The translations under genes were made by a program, and so were the position numbers. A stretch of DNA of 63,316 bases from Deltaproteobacteria bacterium. Lineage in GTDB: Bacteria > Desulfobacterota > B13-G15 > RBG-16-54-18. Below, one piece after another: positions 32,453-41,265 of this stretch. The DNA lies in the NCBI GenBank assembly GCA_016927065.1, contig JAFGNJ010000016.1:1-63316 (forward strand), in the 5' to 3' direction. The notes below the pieces were generated by a model that saw only the letters and a list, made by a program, of their open reading frames with translations, had not been told where the DNA came from and ran no database searches. Numbering within the stretch: position 1 is the first letter of the stretch; each line of letters opens with the position of its first letter.

Positions 32453-32482
32453 TTGACAAAAGGCGCGGGTTGTGGTTTGTAT
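32453..32482 (+). promoter_or_regulatory. Promoter of the aromatic amino-acid operon
   Basis: A perfect TTGACA (32453-32458) is followed 17-18 bases later by TTTGTAT (32476-32482) as the likely -10. It lies just upstream of a leader region with a control peptide and two terminators, and the first structural gene starts 245 bases further on, a spacing typical of attenuated operons. Confidence 0.6.
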
Positions 32483-32514
32483 TAACACAATCTCGTAACG
32501 AAGGATGGTTACGC

Positions 32515-32591
32515 AAGTGATGGGCAGCAAAAATTACATGGATAACTGGCACCGTTACTATTATTATTGGATAGGAGTCTGCCCATCGCTT
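32515..32591 (+). promoter_or_regulatory. Leader hairpin enclosing the control codons
   Basis: AAGTGATGGGCAG (32515-32527) pairs with CTGCCCATCGCTT (32579-32591) over 13 positions, counting one G-U pair. The left arm covers the ATG at 32520 and the loop holds the Tyr and Trp codons. A translating ribosome would open this stem, so it could link translation of the leader peptide to folding downstream. Confidence 0.6.
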
Positions 32592-32609
32592 AGGTGGACG
32601 GAACCGTAA
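32520..32609 (+). CDS. Aromatic-operon leader peptide with YYYYW control codons
   Basis: A 29-codon frame ending in TAA just before two tandem terminators. Residues 12-17 read RYYYYW, and Tyr is also at 6 and Trp at 10 and 26: five Tyr and three Trp codons in 29, with no Phe. This composition is a hallmark of transcription-attenuation leader peptides, here suited to sensing charged tRNA-Tyr and tRNA-Trp ahead of the shared chorismate pathway. An in-frame ATG at 32505 could add five residues. The best-placed ribosome site, AAGGA at 32501-32505, is rather distant, so the exact start is open. Confidence 0.75.
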   Translation: MGSKNYMDNWHRYYYYWIGVCPSLRWTEP

Positions 32610-32632
32610 AGGGGAAGTCACATAGTTAACTA

Positions 32633-32668
32633 AGCCATGGGTAGAGGAAACGCTATCCATGGCTTTTT
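32633..32668 (+). terminator. Attenuator terminator 1 of the aromatic operon
   Basis: AGCCATGGGTAG (32633-32644) pairs with CTATCCATGGCT (32653-32664) with one mismatch, followed by a T run to 32668. Its arms contain CCATGG, which is shared with terminator 2, so arm 2 can also pair with arm 3 and break both terminators. Confidence 0.8.
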
Positions 32669-32671
32669 ATT

Positions 32672-32711
32672 GGGCCATGGTAGCGAAGAAAACCATGGCC
32701 CTTACTTTTTT
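32672..32711 (+). terminator. Attenuator terminator 2 of the aromatic operon
   Basis: GGGCCATGGT (32672-32681) and ACCATGGCCC (32692-32701) are perfect complements with a 10-base loop, followed by TTACTTTTTT. It ends 16 bases before the aroF start codon. A second terminator directly behind the first should tighten control. Confidence 0.8.
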
Positions 32712-32726
32712 AGAGGGAGGTACCTG

Positions 32727-33755
32727 ATGGTGATCGTGATGAAACAAAATGCTACAGAGACCCAGATAGACGACGTCATTAAATGGATTGAGTCCGTCGG
32801 CTATCGAGCACACCCCTCCCGGGGCGTGGAACGAACAATCATCGGCGTCGTGGGTGATGACCGGGGCAAGGAACAACTCAAATCCGCCGAGCATCTGCCG
32901 GGGGTGGAAAAGGCCATGCTTATCCTCAAGCCGTACAAACTGGCAAGCCGGGAGTCCAAGGAAGGGTACACGGTCATCCGGGTGGGCGATCTGAAGATCG
33001 GCGGACCGGAATTTATCGTCATGGCCGGCCCCTGCTCCATTGAGAGCGAAGAACAACTGATGGAGAGCGCCTATATCGTCAAAAAGGGAGGGGGGCACAT
33101 CCTCAGAGGCGGGGCCTTTAAGCCGCGGACATCGCCGTACAGCTTTCAGGGGTTGGAAGAAGAAGGGTTAAAGCTCTTGGCAAAGGTCAGGAAAAAGACG
33201 GGCCTACCCGTGGTCACCGAGGTCATGAATACCACCGATGTGGACCTGGTGGAGGAATACGCCGATATCATCCAAATCGGCGCGCGCAACGTCCAGAACT
33301 TCGCCCTCCTCAAAAAGGTGGGGCAGGCGCGAAAACCCGTGCTGTTAAAGCGGGGCATGATGACCACCATAGAGGAACTCCTCATGTCGGCGGAATACAT
33401 CCTCTCATCCGGCAATGATCAGGTCATCCTGTGTGAGCGGGGTATTCGGACCTTTGAGACGGCAACGCGCAATACCCTGGACATCAGCGCCGTGCCGGTG
33501 CTCAAGGAATTGTCCCACCTGCCGGTGATCGTCGATCCCAGCCACGCCGCCGGCCACTGGAAATATGTCATGCCGCTGGCCAAGGCCACCAGGGCGGTGG
33601 GGGCCGACGGGCTCCTCGTCGAGGTTCACCCCGAGCCCGAAAAGGCCCTCTCCGATGGCGCACAATCCCTCAAACCGGAGAAGTTTTACCAACTCATGGA
33701 GGAGTTGAGGACTATTGATCAAATCATGAGACCGGAGGCAGCGGCCATCCAATGA
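32727..33755 (+). CDS. aroF: 3-deoxy-7-phosphoheptulonate synthase (DAHP synthase)
   Basis: Condenses phosphoenolpyruvate and erythrose 4-phosphate in the first shikimate-pathway step. From the ATG at 32727, with GGGAGG upstream, it has 342 residues: an N-terminal ferredoxin-like regulatory domain (about 1-75) and the AroA-I-beta/KDOPS-like catalytic barrel with [26 protein letters not shown] and [11 protein letters not shown]. In characterised members with such an N-terminal domain it mediates feedback control. It is first in the aro operon and directly behind the attenuator. aroB overlaps its stop (ATGA). Confidence 0.96.
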   Translation: MVIVMKQNATETQIDDVIKWIESVGYRAHPSRGVERTIIGVVGDDRGKEQLKSAEHLPGVEKAMLILKPYKLASRESKEGYTVIRVGDLKIGGPEFIVMAGPCSIESEEQLMESAYIVKKGGGHILRGGAFKPRTSPYSFQGLEEEGLKLLAKVRKKTGLPVVTEVMNTTDVDLVEEYADIIQIGARNVQNFALLKKVGQARKPVLLKRGMMTTIEELLMSAEYILSSGNDQVILCERGIRTFETATRNTLDISAVPVLKELSHLPVIVDPSHAAGHWKYVMPLAKATRAVGADGLLVEVHPEPEKALSDGAQSLKPEKFYQLMEELRTIDQIMRPEAAAIQ

Positions 33756-34846
33756 ACAGGATCACGGTACACCTTGACAAAAAGACATCATCCTCGTATG
33801 AGATCTATATCGGACAGGAAATCGTAGACCGCATGGGCCTCCTCCTGACCAAGCATAACTGGGCGGCCCGCTACATGATCGTTACGGACTCCACCGTCGC
33901 GGCCCTGCATGGGGCCGGGGTAGAGGAAACCCTCAAGGGAGTGGGGTTGAAAATTGGTATGATCGATTTCCCCGCAGGAGAGGCCTCCAAAAACATCCAG
34001 ACCATCCAGCGCATCTGCGATCAGTTGATAGCGAAAGGGGCCGACAGAACCTCAGCCCTCATCGCGCTCGGTGGGGGGGTCGTGGGCGATATAGCGGGTT
34101 TCGTGGCCTCCATCTACATGCGGGGTGTCCCCTACATCCAGGTCCCCACCACCCTCCTTGCCCAGGTGGACAGCAGCATTGGGGGAAAGACCGGCATAGA
34201 CCTCGCCACCGGGAAAAACATTCTCGGGACCTTCTATCAGCCCAAGGGGGTCTTCATCGACCTGGCGTTTCTGAAGACCCTCAAACCGCAGGAACTGAAA
34301 AACGGGCTCGCGGAGGTCGTCAAGTACGGCATCATCGATGACCCGGAGCTGTTCAGTACCCTAGAAGCCCAAGCCGACGCAATCAAGGGCCAGGATGCGG
34401 ACCTCCTCAAGGAGATCGTCACCAGATCATGCACCATCAAAAAGGGCATCATCGAAATCGACGAGACCGAGAAGGGTATCCGCCGTATCCTCAATTTCGG
34501 ACACACCGTCGGACACGCCATCGAAACGGAGTCCGGCTATACCATCCCCCATGGAGACGCCGTAGCCATAGGCATGGCCGCTGAGGCCATCCTCTCGGAG
34601 CGCTTGGGCTACCTTGCAGCGAAAGACCGGGAACGGATCATCGCCCTCATCAGGACGATCGGATTCCCCGACCGCATACCTCAAGGCCTCAATCCGAAAG
34701 GGATTCTTACCTGCATGAAAGGAGATAAGAAAAAGGCGGGGGATGCCCTCAACATCGTGCTCCTAAAAAAGATCGGGGTCCCTTTTGTCACGAGCGGCGT
34801 GCCCGATCAGTTGATCAGAGAGACCGTCGAGGAACTCCAGAGATGA
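33752..34846 (+). CDS. aroB: 3-dehydroquinate synthase
   Basis: NAD- and zinc-dependent enzyme that cyclises DAHP to 3-dehydroquinate. The 364 residues include [39 protein letters not shown] and the zinc ligands in [11 protein letters not shown] and HGDAVAIGM. Its ATG overlaps the aroF stop and its own stop overlaps pheA, so the three are translationally coupled. Confidence 0.97.
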   Translation: MNRITVHLDKKTSSSYEIYIGQEIVDRMGLLLTKHNWAARYMIVTDSTVAALHGAGVEETLKGVGLKIGMIDFPAGEASKNIQTIQRICDQLIAKGADRTSALIALGGGVVGDIAGFVASIYMRGVPYIQVPTTLLAQVDSSIGGKTGIDLATGKNILGTFYQPKGVFIDLAFLKTLKPQELKNGLAEVVKYGIIDDPELFSTLEAQADAIKGQDADLLKEIVTRSCTIKKGIIEIDETEKGIRRILNFGHTVGHAIETESGYTIPHGDAVAIGMAAEAILSERLGYLAAKDRERIIALIRTIGFPDRIPQGLNPKGILTCMKGDKKKAGDALNIVLLKKIGVPFVTSGVPDQLIRETVEELQR

Positions 34847-35922
34847 AAAAACAATCACTCAAAACCCTCAGAGAGAAACTGCAGAAAAAGGATCAGGAGC
34901 TTGTCAAGCTCCTCAATGAACGGACCCAGCTGTCCCTCGAGGTGGGCAGGACAAAGAATTCACAAGGCAAGGAGATCTACGACCCCTCGCAGGAGGGCAA
35001 GGTCTATGAATACCTCCGTGAGATCAGCGAAGGCCCTCTGCCGGAACATGACCTGATCAATATCTTCAGGGAGATCATTTCATCCTCGCGTTCTCTGCAG
35101 GAGACAACCACCGTCGCCTATCTGGGGCCGGAGGCGTCGTTCTGCTACCTCGCCGCCCAATCCCACTTCGGTAAGAGCACCCTCTATCACGCACAGACGC
35201 GGGTCTCCGAGGTCTTCGATGAAGTTGAACGGGGTCGGATCGCATGGGGGGTGGTACCGGTGGAAAATTCCCTGGAGGGATCCGTCAAGATGACCTTGGA
35301 CAGGTTGATTGCTACCCCTCTCACGATCCGAGCGGAGATCTTCCTCAGGGTCTCGCACTGCCTGATCTCTCGATGCACAACGATGGAGGAGATCAAGCGG
35401 GTCTATTCGCACCCTCAGGCCCTGGCCCAGTGTCAAGGCTGGTTGAAGAACAACCTCCCGGACAGCCGCCTCATTGAGGTCGACAGCACTGTGGCTGCTG
35501 CCGAGCGGGTCCTGAAGGATCGTAAAGGCGGAGCCATCGGCAGCTCCCGTGCGGCGACCACCTATGGGCTCAGGATCGTCGCAGAGGGGATTGAAGACAG
35601 TCCATCGAACACCACCCGATTTTTCGTCATCGGCAAGGGGCAAAGCGCGAGGACGGGGAACGACAAGACCTCCGTCCTCTTTGCGGCGGCCCATGTGCCG
35701 GGCTCCCTGTATCAGGCGTTGGGGCCGTTTGCAAAAGAGGGGATCAATCTCACGCGGATCGAATCATACCCCACGCGGGACAGGATAGGGAAATATCTCT
35801 TCTTCGTGGATTTTGTCGGCCACCGAGATGAAAAAAAGATAAAAAAGTGCCTCGCGGCAATGGAAGGGATAACCACCCTTTTTAAGGTCCTCGGTTCCTA
35901 TCCCAGGGGGGAAGAACCGTGA
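34843..35922 (+). CDS. pheA: Bifunctional chorismate mutase/prephenate dehydratase
   Basis: Converts chorismate to prephenate and then to phenylpyruvate for phenylalanine. Of its 359 residues, about 1-80 form an AroQ-type chorismate mutase (LREKLQKKDQELVKLLNERTQL), about 90-270 the prephenate dehydratase (VAYLGPEASFCYLAA, NTTRFFVIG) and about 280-355 an ACT domain with the Phe-binding region GSLYQALGPFA and IESYPTR. The ACT domain implies feedback inhibition by Phe. This is the only chorismate mutase visible, so it also feeds TyrA. It overlaps aroB and aroD. Confidence 0.96.
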   Translation: MKKQSLKTLREKLQKKDQELVKLLNERTQLSLEVGRTKNSQGKEIYDPSQEGKVYEYLREISEGPLPEHDLINIFREIISSSRSLQETTTVAYLGPEASFCYLAAQSHFGKSTLYHAQTRVSEVFDEVERGRIAWGVVPVENSLEGSVKMTLDRLIATPLTIRAEIFLRVSHCLISRCTTMEEIKRVYSHPQALAQCQGWLKNNLPDSRLIEVDSTVAAAERVLKDRKGGAIGSSRAATTYGLRIVAEGIEDSPSNTTRFFVIGKGQSARTGNDKTSVLFAAAHVPGSLYQALGPFAKEGINLTRIESYPTRDRIGKYLFFVDFVGHRDEKKIKKCLAAMEGITTLFKVLGSYPRGEEP

Positions 35923-36620
35923 TGATCTGCATTCCCATTGTTGCCCCCACCACCGAGGCCGCCGTGGCACAGATGGAACGCGGGTTGCCGCTGGCAGACG
36001 TTGTGGAGCTGCGGATCGACCAGATCGAAGACTGTGATTTGAAACAGCTCCTGGCTATACAACGGAAGGGAAAGCCGATCATCGTTACCAACAGGCGGGC
36101 CGACGAGAGGGGCGCCTTCCCCGGCACCGAGCGCGAGCGGGTCGAGCTGCTGAAAGAGGCCGTGGCGCTGGGGGCCGACTATGTGGACATCGAGGTTCGG
36201 ACCGAAAAGCTATTGCTGAAGGAACTGGTGGCACAGATCGAGAAATACAATGGTCGCACGAAAAGGATTGTCTCGTATCACGATTTCAGCGCCACCCCTT
36301 CTGAAGAGGCACTAAGAAAGAGATTTGAGGAGTGCGTTACGACCAAGGCCGATATCGTCAAAATCTGCACCTACGCCCATACCGTGGAGGACAACCTGCG
36401 GGTGCTGGGGATCATCCCCTACGCACGGAACAAAGGGCAGACGATCATCGCCTTTGCCATGGGGGAGCAGGGCCGCATCAGCAGGGTTATGGCCCCCCTC
36501 GTGGGCGCTGCGTGGGGCTATGCCTCCGCCGAGAAGGGGGCGGAATCGGCACCGGGACAATTGACCATCGAGGAGATGCGGCTGGTCTCTCAGATCTTGG
36601 AAAACGCCGGACCAGGGTAA
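35919..36620 (+). CDS. aroD: 3-dehydroquinate dehydratase, type I
   Basis: Schiff-base-forming dehydratase giving 3-dehydroshikimate. The 233 residues show VELRIDQIEDC, the histidine block RIVSYHDFSATP and the Schiff-base lysine in ADIVKICTYA, with FAMGEQGRISRV near the end. The start is GTG (35919) or the ATG immediately after it. It overlaps pheA by four bases. Confidence 0.95.
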   Translation: MMICIPIVAPTTEAAVAQMERGLPLADVVELRIDQIEDCDLKQLLAIQRKGKPIIVTNRRADERGAFPGTERERVELLKEAVALGADYVDIEVRTEKLLLKELVAQIEKYNGRTKRIVSYHDFSATPSEEALRKRFEECVTTKADIVKICTYAHTVEDNLRVLGIIPYARNKGQTIIAFAMGEQGRISRVMAPLVGAAWGYASAEKGAESAPGQLTIEEMRLVSQILENAGPG

Positions 36621-36641
36621 TCAGACCAGGGCCCTTATCCC

Positions 36642-37469
36642 ATGACCGAGCAAACCCCAGCCATCTACGCCCTCTACGGCAACCCGGTGGGACACAGTCT
36701 CTCCCCCCCCATGCACAACGCCGCCTACAAAAAGATGGGGATCAACGCCTCGTATTGTTCCTATTGCGTAGAACGCCCACAAGAGGTGATCGAGAGGATC
36801 AAGGAACGCTCCATACAGGGCGCCAGTGTCACCATCCCCTTTAAAACGGCGGTGATACCCTATCTGGATGAGATCGAGGACGATGCCCGCGCCATCGGTG
36901 CCGTCAATACTATTTTACACGATGACACAGGAAAACTCAGAGGGTACAATACCGACTGGATCGGTATCGTCCTGAGCTTGGAAGAATCCTTGGAGATTCA
37001 AAACAAGACCTTCGCCATCCTGGGGGCGGGGGGTGCTGCTAGGGCCGCCGCATTCGGTATCCTAAAAAAAGGAGGAATCCCCCTGATCCTCAACCGGTCC
37101 ACCACCAGAGGCGAGGAGTTGGCCCAGGAATTCGGCTGTCCCTTCTATCCGCTGTCTGAAATCGGCGCAATCAGGGCCGACTGCCTGATCAATACCACGC
37201 CGGTGGGGATGGCACAGGAGAAAAGGGCATCACCGATCGCGAAAGAAGCCCTTATAAATTTCAGGTGGGTCATGGATTGCATCTACAACCCCTTAAAGAC
37301 ACAGTTGCTGTTGGACGCCGAAGGGGCGGGGTGCACACCCATCGACGGCGTGGGGATGTTCGTCCACCAGGGGGCCGAGCAGATTAAGATATGGATGGGG
37401 AAGGAGCCGCCGCGGGAGTTTATGCGGCAGGTCGTCCTGGAGGAGCTGGGAGCGCAGGATGGAGATTAA
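36642..37469 (+). CDS. aroE: Shikimate dehydrogenase (NADP-dependent)
   Basis: Reduces 3-dehydroshikimate to shikimate. The 275 residues have the substrate-binding YGNPVGHSLSPPMHNAAY and VTIPFK, the NTDWIGI region, the nucleotide-binding GAGGAARAAAFG and the C-terminal INTTPVGM. aroA starts 11 bases before its stop. Confidence 0.95.
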   Translation: MTEQTPAIYALYGNPVGHSLSPPMHNAAYKKMGINASYCSYCVERPQEVIERIKERSIQGASVTIPFKTAVIPYLDEIEDDARAIGAVNTILHDDTGKLRGYNTDWIGIVLSLEESLEIQNKTFAILGAGGAARAAAFGILKKGGIPLILNRSTTRGEELAQEFGCPFYPLSEIGAIRADCLINTTPVGMAQEKRASPIAKEALINFRWVMDCIYNPLKTQLLLDAEGAGCTPIDGVGMFVHQGAEQIKIWMGKEPPREFMRQVVLEELGAQDGD

Positions 37470-38724
37470 ACCGATCACCCATTGCAAGGCCACCGTGACG
37501 GTGCCCGGCTCAAAGAGCTACACCCAGCGGGCCCTGATCATCGCCGCCCTGGCCCAGGGGGAATCCGTGCTGCACAATGCCCTCATCGCCGAGGATACAC
37601 ACTATATGCTGGAGGCCCTCAAGGCCTTGGGGGCGGGGATCCACGTCGCCGGCCACGAGGTAACGGTCACCGGGACCGGCGGCCTGCTCCGAAACCCGGG
37701 GGGCGAGATCTACCTGGGAAACAACGGCACCGCCATGAGGCTCCTCACCGGCGTGGCCGCCCTGGCCAGGGGTCCAATTACCCTCACCGGCAGTGCGCGA
37801 CTGTGCCAGAGACCCATCAAGCCCCTTTTGGATGCCCTGGCCTTCATGGGTGTAGATGCAAAAACCCAGAATAACAACGGTTGCCCCCCCGTCACGGTCC
37901 ATGCCCACGGCCTGCGCGGGGGGCGGGTGGCCTTTGCGGATATCGAGAGCAGTCAATATGTCTCCGCCATGCTCATCTGCGCCCCCTATGCCCAGGAGGG
38001 TACCGTTATTGAGCTTCAGGGACAGATCCCCTCCCTTCCCTATGTGGCGATGACCGTCGAGGTGATGGAGGCCTTTGGGGCGGCGGTGGACCACGAAGCA
38101 CCCTTGCGGTATGGGGTCACCAGCGGCCGACACTATCAGGCACGACCCTACCCCGTCGAAGGGGACTGCTCCAGTGCCTCATATTTCTTTCTGGCAGCGG
38201 CCCTGTGCGAGGGAACGGTCCGGGTGGAGCATATCAATCCCCGCACCCTCCAGGGGGACATCGGCCTGCTCCCTATCATGGAGGAGCTCGGTTGCCGCGT
38301 GGCCAGGGGAGAGGATTGGGTGGAGGTAACCGGCGGCACCCTGGCGGAAGGCGAATACACCTATGACATGGGGGAGATGCCCGATATGGTTCCTACACTC
38401 GCCGCCTTGGCCGCCGTGCGCCCTGGCAGGACCATTATTACCAAGGTTCCTCATCTCAGAATCAAGGAAAGCGATCGACTGGCCGCCTTGGCCACAGAGC
38501 TGAAAAAGATGGGGGTGACAGTACACGAGAAAGAGGACGGCCTCATCGTCGAGGGGGATAGCCCCCACGGGGCCGAGATAGAGACGTATAATGACCACCG
38601 CATCGCCATGAGCTTCGCCTGCCTGGGGCTGGCAATCCCCGGCATCAGGATCAAGGACGCCGGGTGTGTGGACAAATCCTTCCCCGGCTTTTGGGACGAA
38701 CTCAAGAAACTGTATCCGCAATGA
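37459..38724 (+). CDS. aroA: 3-phosphoshikimate 1-carboxyvinyltransferase (EPSP synthase)
   Basis: Transfers enolpyruvyl from PEP to shikimate 3-phosphate. The 421 residues contain VPGSKSYTQRALIIAALA, GNNGTAMRLLTG, DIESSQYVSAMLI, LRIKESDRLAALATEL and YNDHRIAMSFA. The glyphosate-site segment reads GNNGTAMR, like class I enzymes. It overlaps aroE by 11 bases and aroK by four. Confidence 0.96.
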   Translation: MEIKPITHCKATVTVPGSKSYTQRALIIAALAQGESVLHNALIAEDTHYMLEALKALGAGIHVAGHEVTVTGTGGLLRNPGGEIYLGNNGTAMRLLTGVAALARGPITLTGSARLCQRPIKPLLDALAFMGVDAKTQNNNGCPPVTVHAHGLRGGRVAFADIESSQYVSAMLICAPYAQEGTVIELQGQIPSLPYVAMTVEVMEAFGAAVDHEAPLRYGVTSGRHYQARPYPVEGDCSSASYFFLAAALCEGTVRVEHINPRTLQGDIGLLPIMEELGCRVARGEDWVEVTGGTLAEGEYTYDMGEMPDMVPTLAALAAVRPGRTIITKVPHLRIKESDRLAALATELKKMGVTVHEKEDGLIVEGDSPHGAEIETYNDHRIAMSFACLGLAIPGIRIKDAGCVDKSFPGFWDELKKLYPQ

Positions 38725-39275
38725 AGATCGTTGTGATCGGATACCGTTGTACGGGCAAGACCGCGGTGGGCAAACAGATTGCAGAGCGATTGGGGCTGCC
38801 CTTCTATGATACGGACGAGCTCATCGAGGGCCAAACCGGTAAGACCGTCAGGGAGATCGTCGATGAAGGGGGTTGGGATGCCTTCCGCGCCGCGGAGAAG
38901 GCGATTGTCAAGCAACTCTCCACCTTAGGGGAGGGGGTCATCGCCGCAGGCGGCGGTGCACCCATGGATGCCGAAAACAGGGAGGTCTTACGGCGCACGG
39001 GGTTCTGCATCTGGCTCACCGCAGACGAGAGGACCATCGTGGAGAGGATGCAAAACGACCAGGTGAGCGCTGCGCAAAGGCCGCCGCTTTCGGATGACGG
39101 CCTGGAGCGGGAGACGGCAAAGCTCCTCGAGGCCAGGGAGCCGGTCTACCAGGAGGTGGCTGATTGCATCATCGATACCGCGAACAAGGGGATCGATGCC
39201 GTTGCTGATGAGGTCTGCGCCGCCCTCGACCGGCATGATCGTGCGTCCAATCCAAAGAGGTCACCCGTGATCTAA
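38721..39275 (+). CDS. aroK: Shikimate kinase
   Basis: ATP-dependent kinase making shikimate 3-phosphate. The ATG at 38721 overlaps the aroA stop and places the P-loop GYRCTGKTAVGK at residues 7-18; longer frames would add residues from inside aroA. FYDTDELIE, GGWDAFRAAEKA and AAGGGAPMD complete the fold. The product is 184 residues. Confidence 0.94.
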   Translation: MKIVVIGYRCTGKTAVGKQIAERLGLPFYDTDELIEGQTGKTVREIVDEGGWDAFRAAEKAIVKQLSTLGEGVIAAGGGAPMDAENREVLRRTGFCIWLTADERTIVERMQNDQVSAAQRPPLSDDGLERETAKLLEAREPVYQEVADCIIDTANKGIDAVADEVCAALDRHDRASNPKRSPVI

Positions 39276-39308
39276 CAACCTCGCAGTGTACGAGAGAAAG
39301 GAAGGCCA

Positions 39309-40376
39309 ATGTCAGGAAATTCAATAGGCGTCGTATTCAGGGTCACTACCTGGGGGGAATCCCACGGCAAGGCCCTCGGTGCCGTGGTGGACGGGTGCCC
39401 CCCCAACATAGACTTGACGGAAGCGGACATCCAAGGGGACCTTCAAAGAAGGAGACCGGGGCGGCACAGTTCGTCCTCCCCCCGGCAGGAGGCAGATGTG
39501 GTCGAAATCCTCTCCGGCACCTTCGAGGGCAGAACCACCGGAACCCCTATCTCCCTCCTCATCAGAAACAAGGACTCTGACAGCACCGCCTATGACGAGA
39601 TCCGGGATATCTTCAGGCCCGGTCACGGCGACCTTACCTATGCCCGAAAATATGGCATCCGGGACCATCGGGGGGGCGGTCGCGCCTCCGGCAGGGAGAC
39701 CGTGGCCCGGGTGGCGGCCGGGGCCATCGCCAAAAAGGTGATCGCCCGCCACGGAATCGAGGTCATCGCCTACACACAGGAGCTGGGGGGCATCGCCGCC
39801 CACGAGATCTCACTCGCTGAGATTGAGGTGAATACCCTCTTTTGTCCTGATAAAAAAGCGGCTCGGAAGATGGAGGAGAGGCTTGAGCAGGCGCGCAAAC
39901 AAGGGGATTCCATCGGCGGGATAGTGATGATCCTGGTGAAGGGGTGTCCACCGGGTCTGGGTGAGCCGGTCTTCGATAAGATCGACGCCGATCTCGCCAA
40001 GGCCCTGGTGAGCATCGGGACAGTAAAGGGAGTGGAGGTCGGCGCCGGCTTTCAGGCGGCCGGGATGACCGGCTCCGCGTGCAATGACCCCATCACCCCG
40101 GAGGGGTTTGCGACCAATCACGCCGGAGGGATCCTTGCGGGGATCACCAACGGCGATGAGATCTTCATCAGGGCCGCCTGCAAACCCATCTCATCCATCG
40201 AAAAAGAACAATCGACCATCGATGTCAACGACAAGCCGACTGCCGTATCGATCCGGGGGAGGCACGACGTATCGGTCATACCCCGCATCATACCGGTATG
40301 TGAGGCCATGGTGGCTATCTGTCTGGCGGACCACCTCTTACGGCAACAGGCCCTGGGGGCCACGGGAGGAACATAA
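39309..40376 (+). CDS. aroC: Chorismate synthase
   Basis: FMN-dependent final step of chorismate formation. The 355-residue protein shows TTWGESHGKALGAVVDG, RRRPGRHSSSSPRQEAD, FEGRTTGTPISLLI, GHGDLTYARKYGIRDHRGGG and RASGRETVARVAAGA, with the FMN-binding end intact. It begins 33 bases after aroK, with GAAAGGAAGG before the ATG. Confidence 0.96.
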   Translation: MSGNSIGVVFRVTTWGESHGKALGAVVDGCPPNIDLTEADIQGDLQRRRPGRHSSSSPRQEADVVEILSGTFEGRTTGTPISLLIRNKDSDSTAYDEIRDIFRPGHGDLTYARKYGIRDHRGGGRASGRETVARVAAGAIAKKVIARHGIEVIAYTQELGGIAAHEISLAEIEVNTLFCPDKKAARKMEERLEQARKQGDSIGGIVMILVKGCPPGLGEPVFDKIDADLAKALVSIGTVKGVEVGAGFQAAGMTGSACNDPITPEGFATNHAGGILAGITNGDEIFIRAACKPISSIEKEQSTIDVNDKPTAVSIRGRHDVSVIPRIIPVCEAMVAICLADHLLRQQALGATGGT

Positions 40377-40377
40377 C

Positions 40378-41151
40378 ATGGAGGGATTGCACATCGGGAT
40401 CATCGGCGGCACCGGGGGGATGGGGCGGATATTCGCCGCCCTCTTTCGGGGTGAAGGATATACCGTCCACTGCGCGGGGAGGACCACGGGACCCGATATC
40501 CCGGCGATGGCCGAAACGTGCCAGGTAATCATCGTCAGCGTCCCCATTGGTATTACGGTACAGATCATCGAGGAGGTCGGGCCGCTCATGGGGGATGACG
40601 CCCTCTTGATGGACCTTACCTCCCTCAAGGCGGAACCGGTCAAGGCCATGCTACGTGCCTCCCCCGCAGAGGTCATCGGCCTCCACCCCCTCTTCGGTCC
40701 GGGGGTGGAGGCCGTAGCCGGCCATATCATCGGCATCTGCCCCGCACGGACCGAACGATGGCTTGACTGGGTGCGAGATATCTTTAAAAAGCATGGCGCG
40801 ATTGTCGTAGAGACGACCCCTGAAAGGCACGACGAGATGATGACCCTGGTCCAGGCCTTAAACCACCTCAACTCGATAACCATGGGGATGATCATGAAGG
40901 AATGGGGGGTCGATCTGGAGGAAGTGGAGCGGTTCACCACACCCATTTTCACCCAAAAGCTCGCCATCATCAAGGAACTCTTCACCAACAACCCGAGGCT
41001 CTATGCCGATATCATTACCCTAAACCCCTACATTGATACAATCCTCGATCTCTATGAAAAAACCTTGTCCGAGGTGAGATACGCAATCAAGCACGGGGAT
41101 GCCGAGACCTTCACCAAACTGATGGAAACAAGGAGTCTGTGGAGTTCATAA
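40378..41151 (+). CDS. tyrA: Prephenate dehydrogenase
   Basis: Oxidatively decarboxylates prephenate to 4-hydroxyphenylpyruvate for tyrosine. The ATG at 40378, with GGAGG upstream and one base after aroC, gives 257 residues. Features are IIGGTGGMGRIFA (the nucleotide site), SVPIGITVQIIEE, LTSLKAEP, GLHPLFGPGV and the helical C-terminal dimer domain. It is monofunctional with no chorismate mutase or ACT domain, so prephenate must come from PheA. Confidence 0.93.
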   Translation: MEGLHIGIIGGTGGMGRIFAALFRGEGYTVHCAGRTTGPDIPAMAETCQVIIVSVPIGITVQIIEEVGPLMGDDALLMDLTSLKAEPVKAMLRASPAEVIGLHPLFGPGVEAVAGHIIGICPARTERWLDWVRDIFKKHGAIVVETTPERHDEMMTLVQALNHLNSITMGMIMKEWGVDLEEVERFTTPIFTQKLAIIKELFTNNPRLYADIITLNPYIDTILDLYEKTLSEVRYAIKHGDAETFTKLMETRSLWSS

Positions 41152-41199
41152 GATATTCAAGCGTGGTTGGCTTTTACAATCAGCGAAAAAGGGGGTTCA

Positions 41200-41228
41200 T
41201 TGACGATGTGAGGTAAATATGATATCCT
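41200..41228 (+). promoter_or_regulatory. Promoter of the TPR-protein gene
   Basis: TTGACG (41200-41205) and TATCCT (41223-41228) are 17 bases apart, about 38 bases before the ATG at 41266. This gives the TPR gene its own start separate from the aro operon. Confidence 0.55.
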
Positions 41229-41265
41229 TACATACAATATATCCTGAATCCTTATGGGGGCTACG

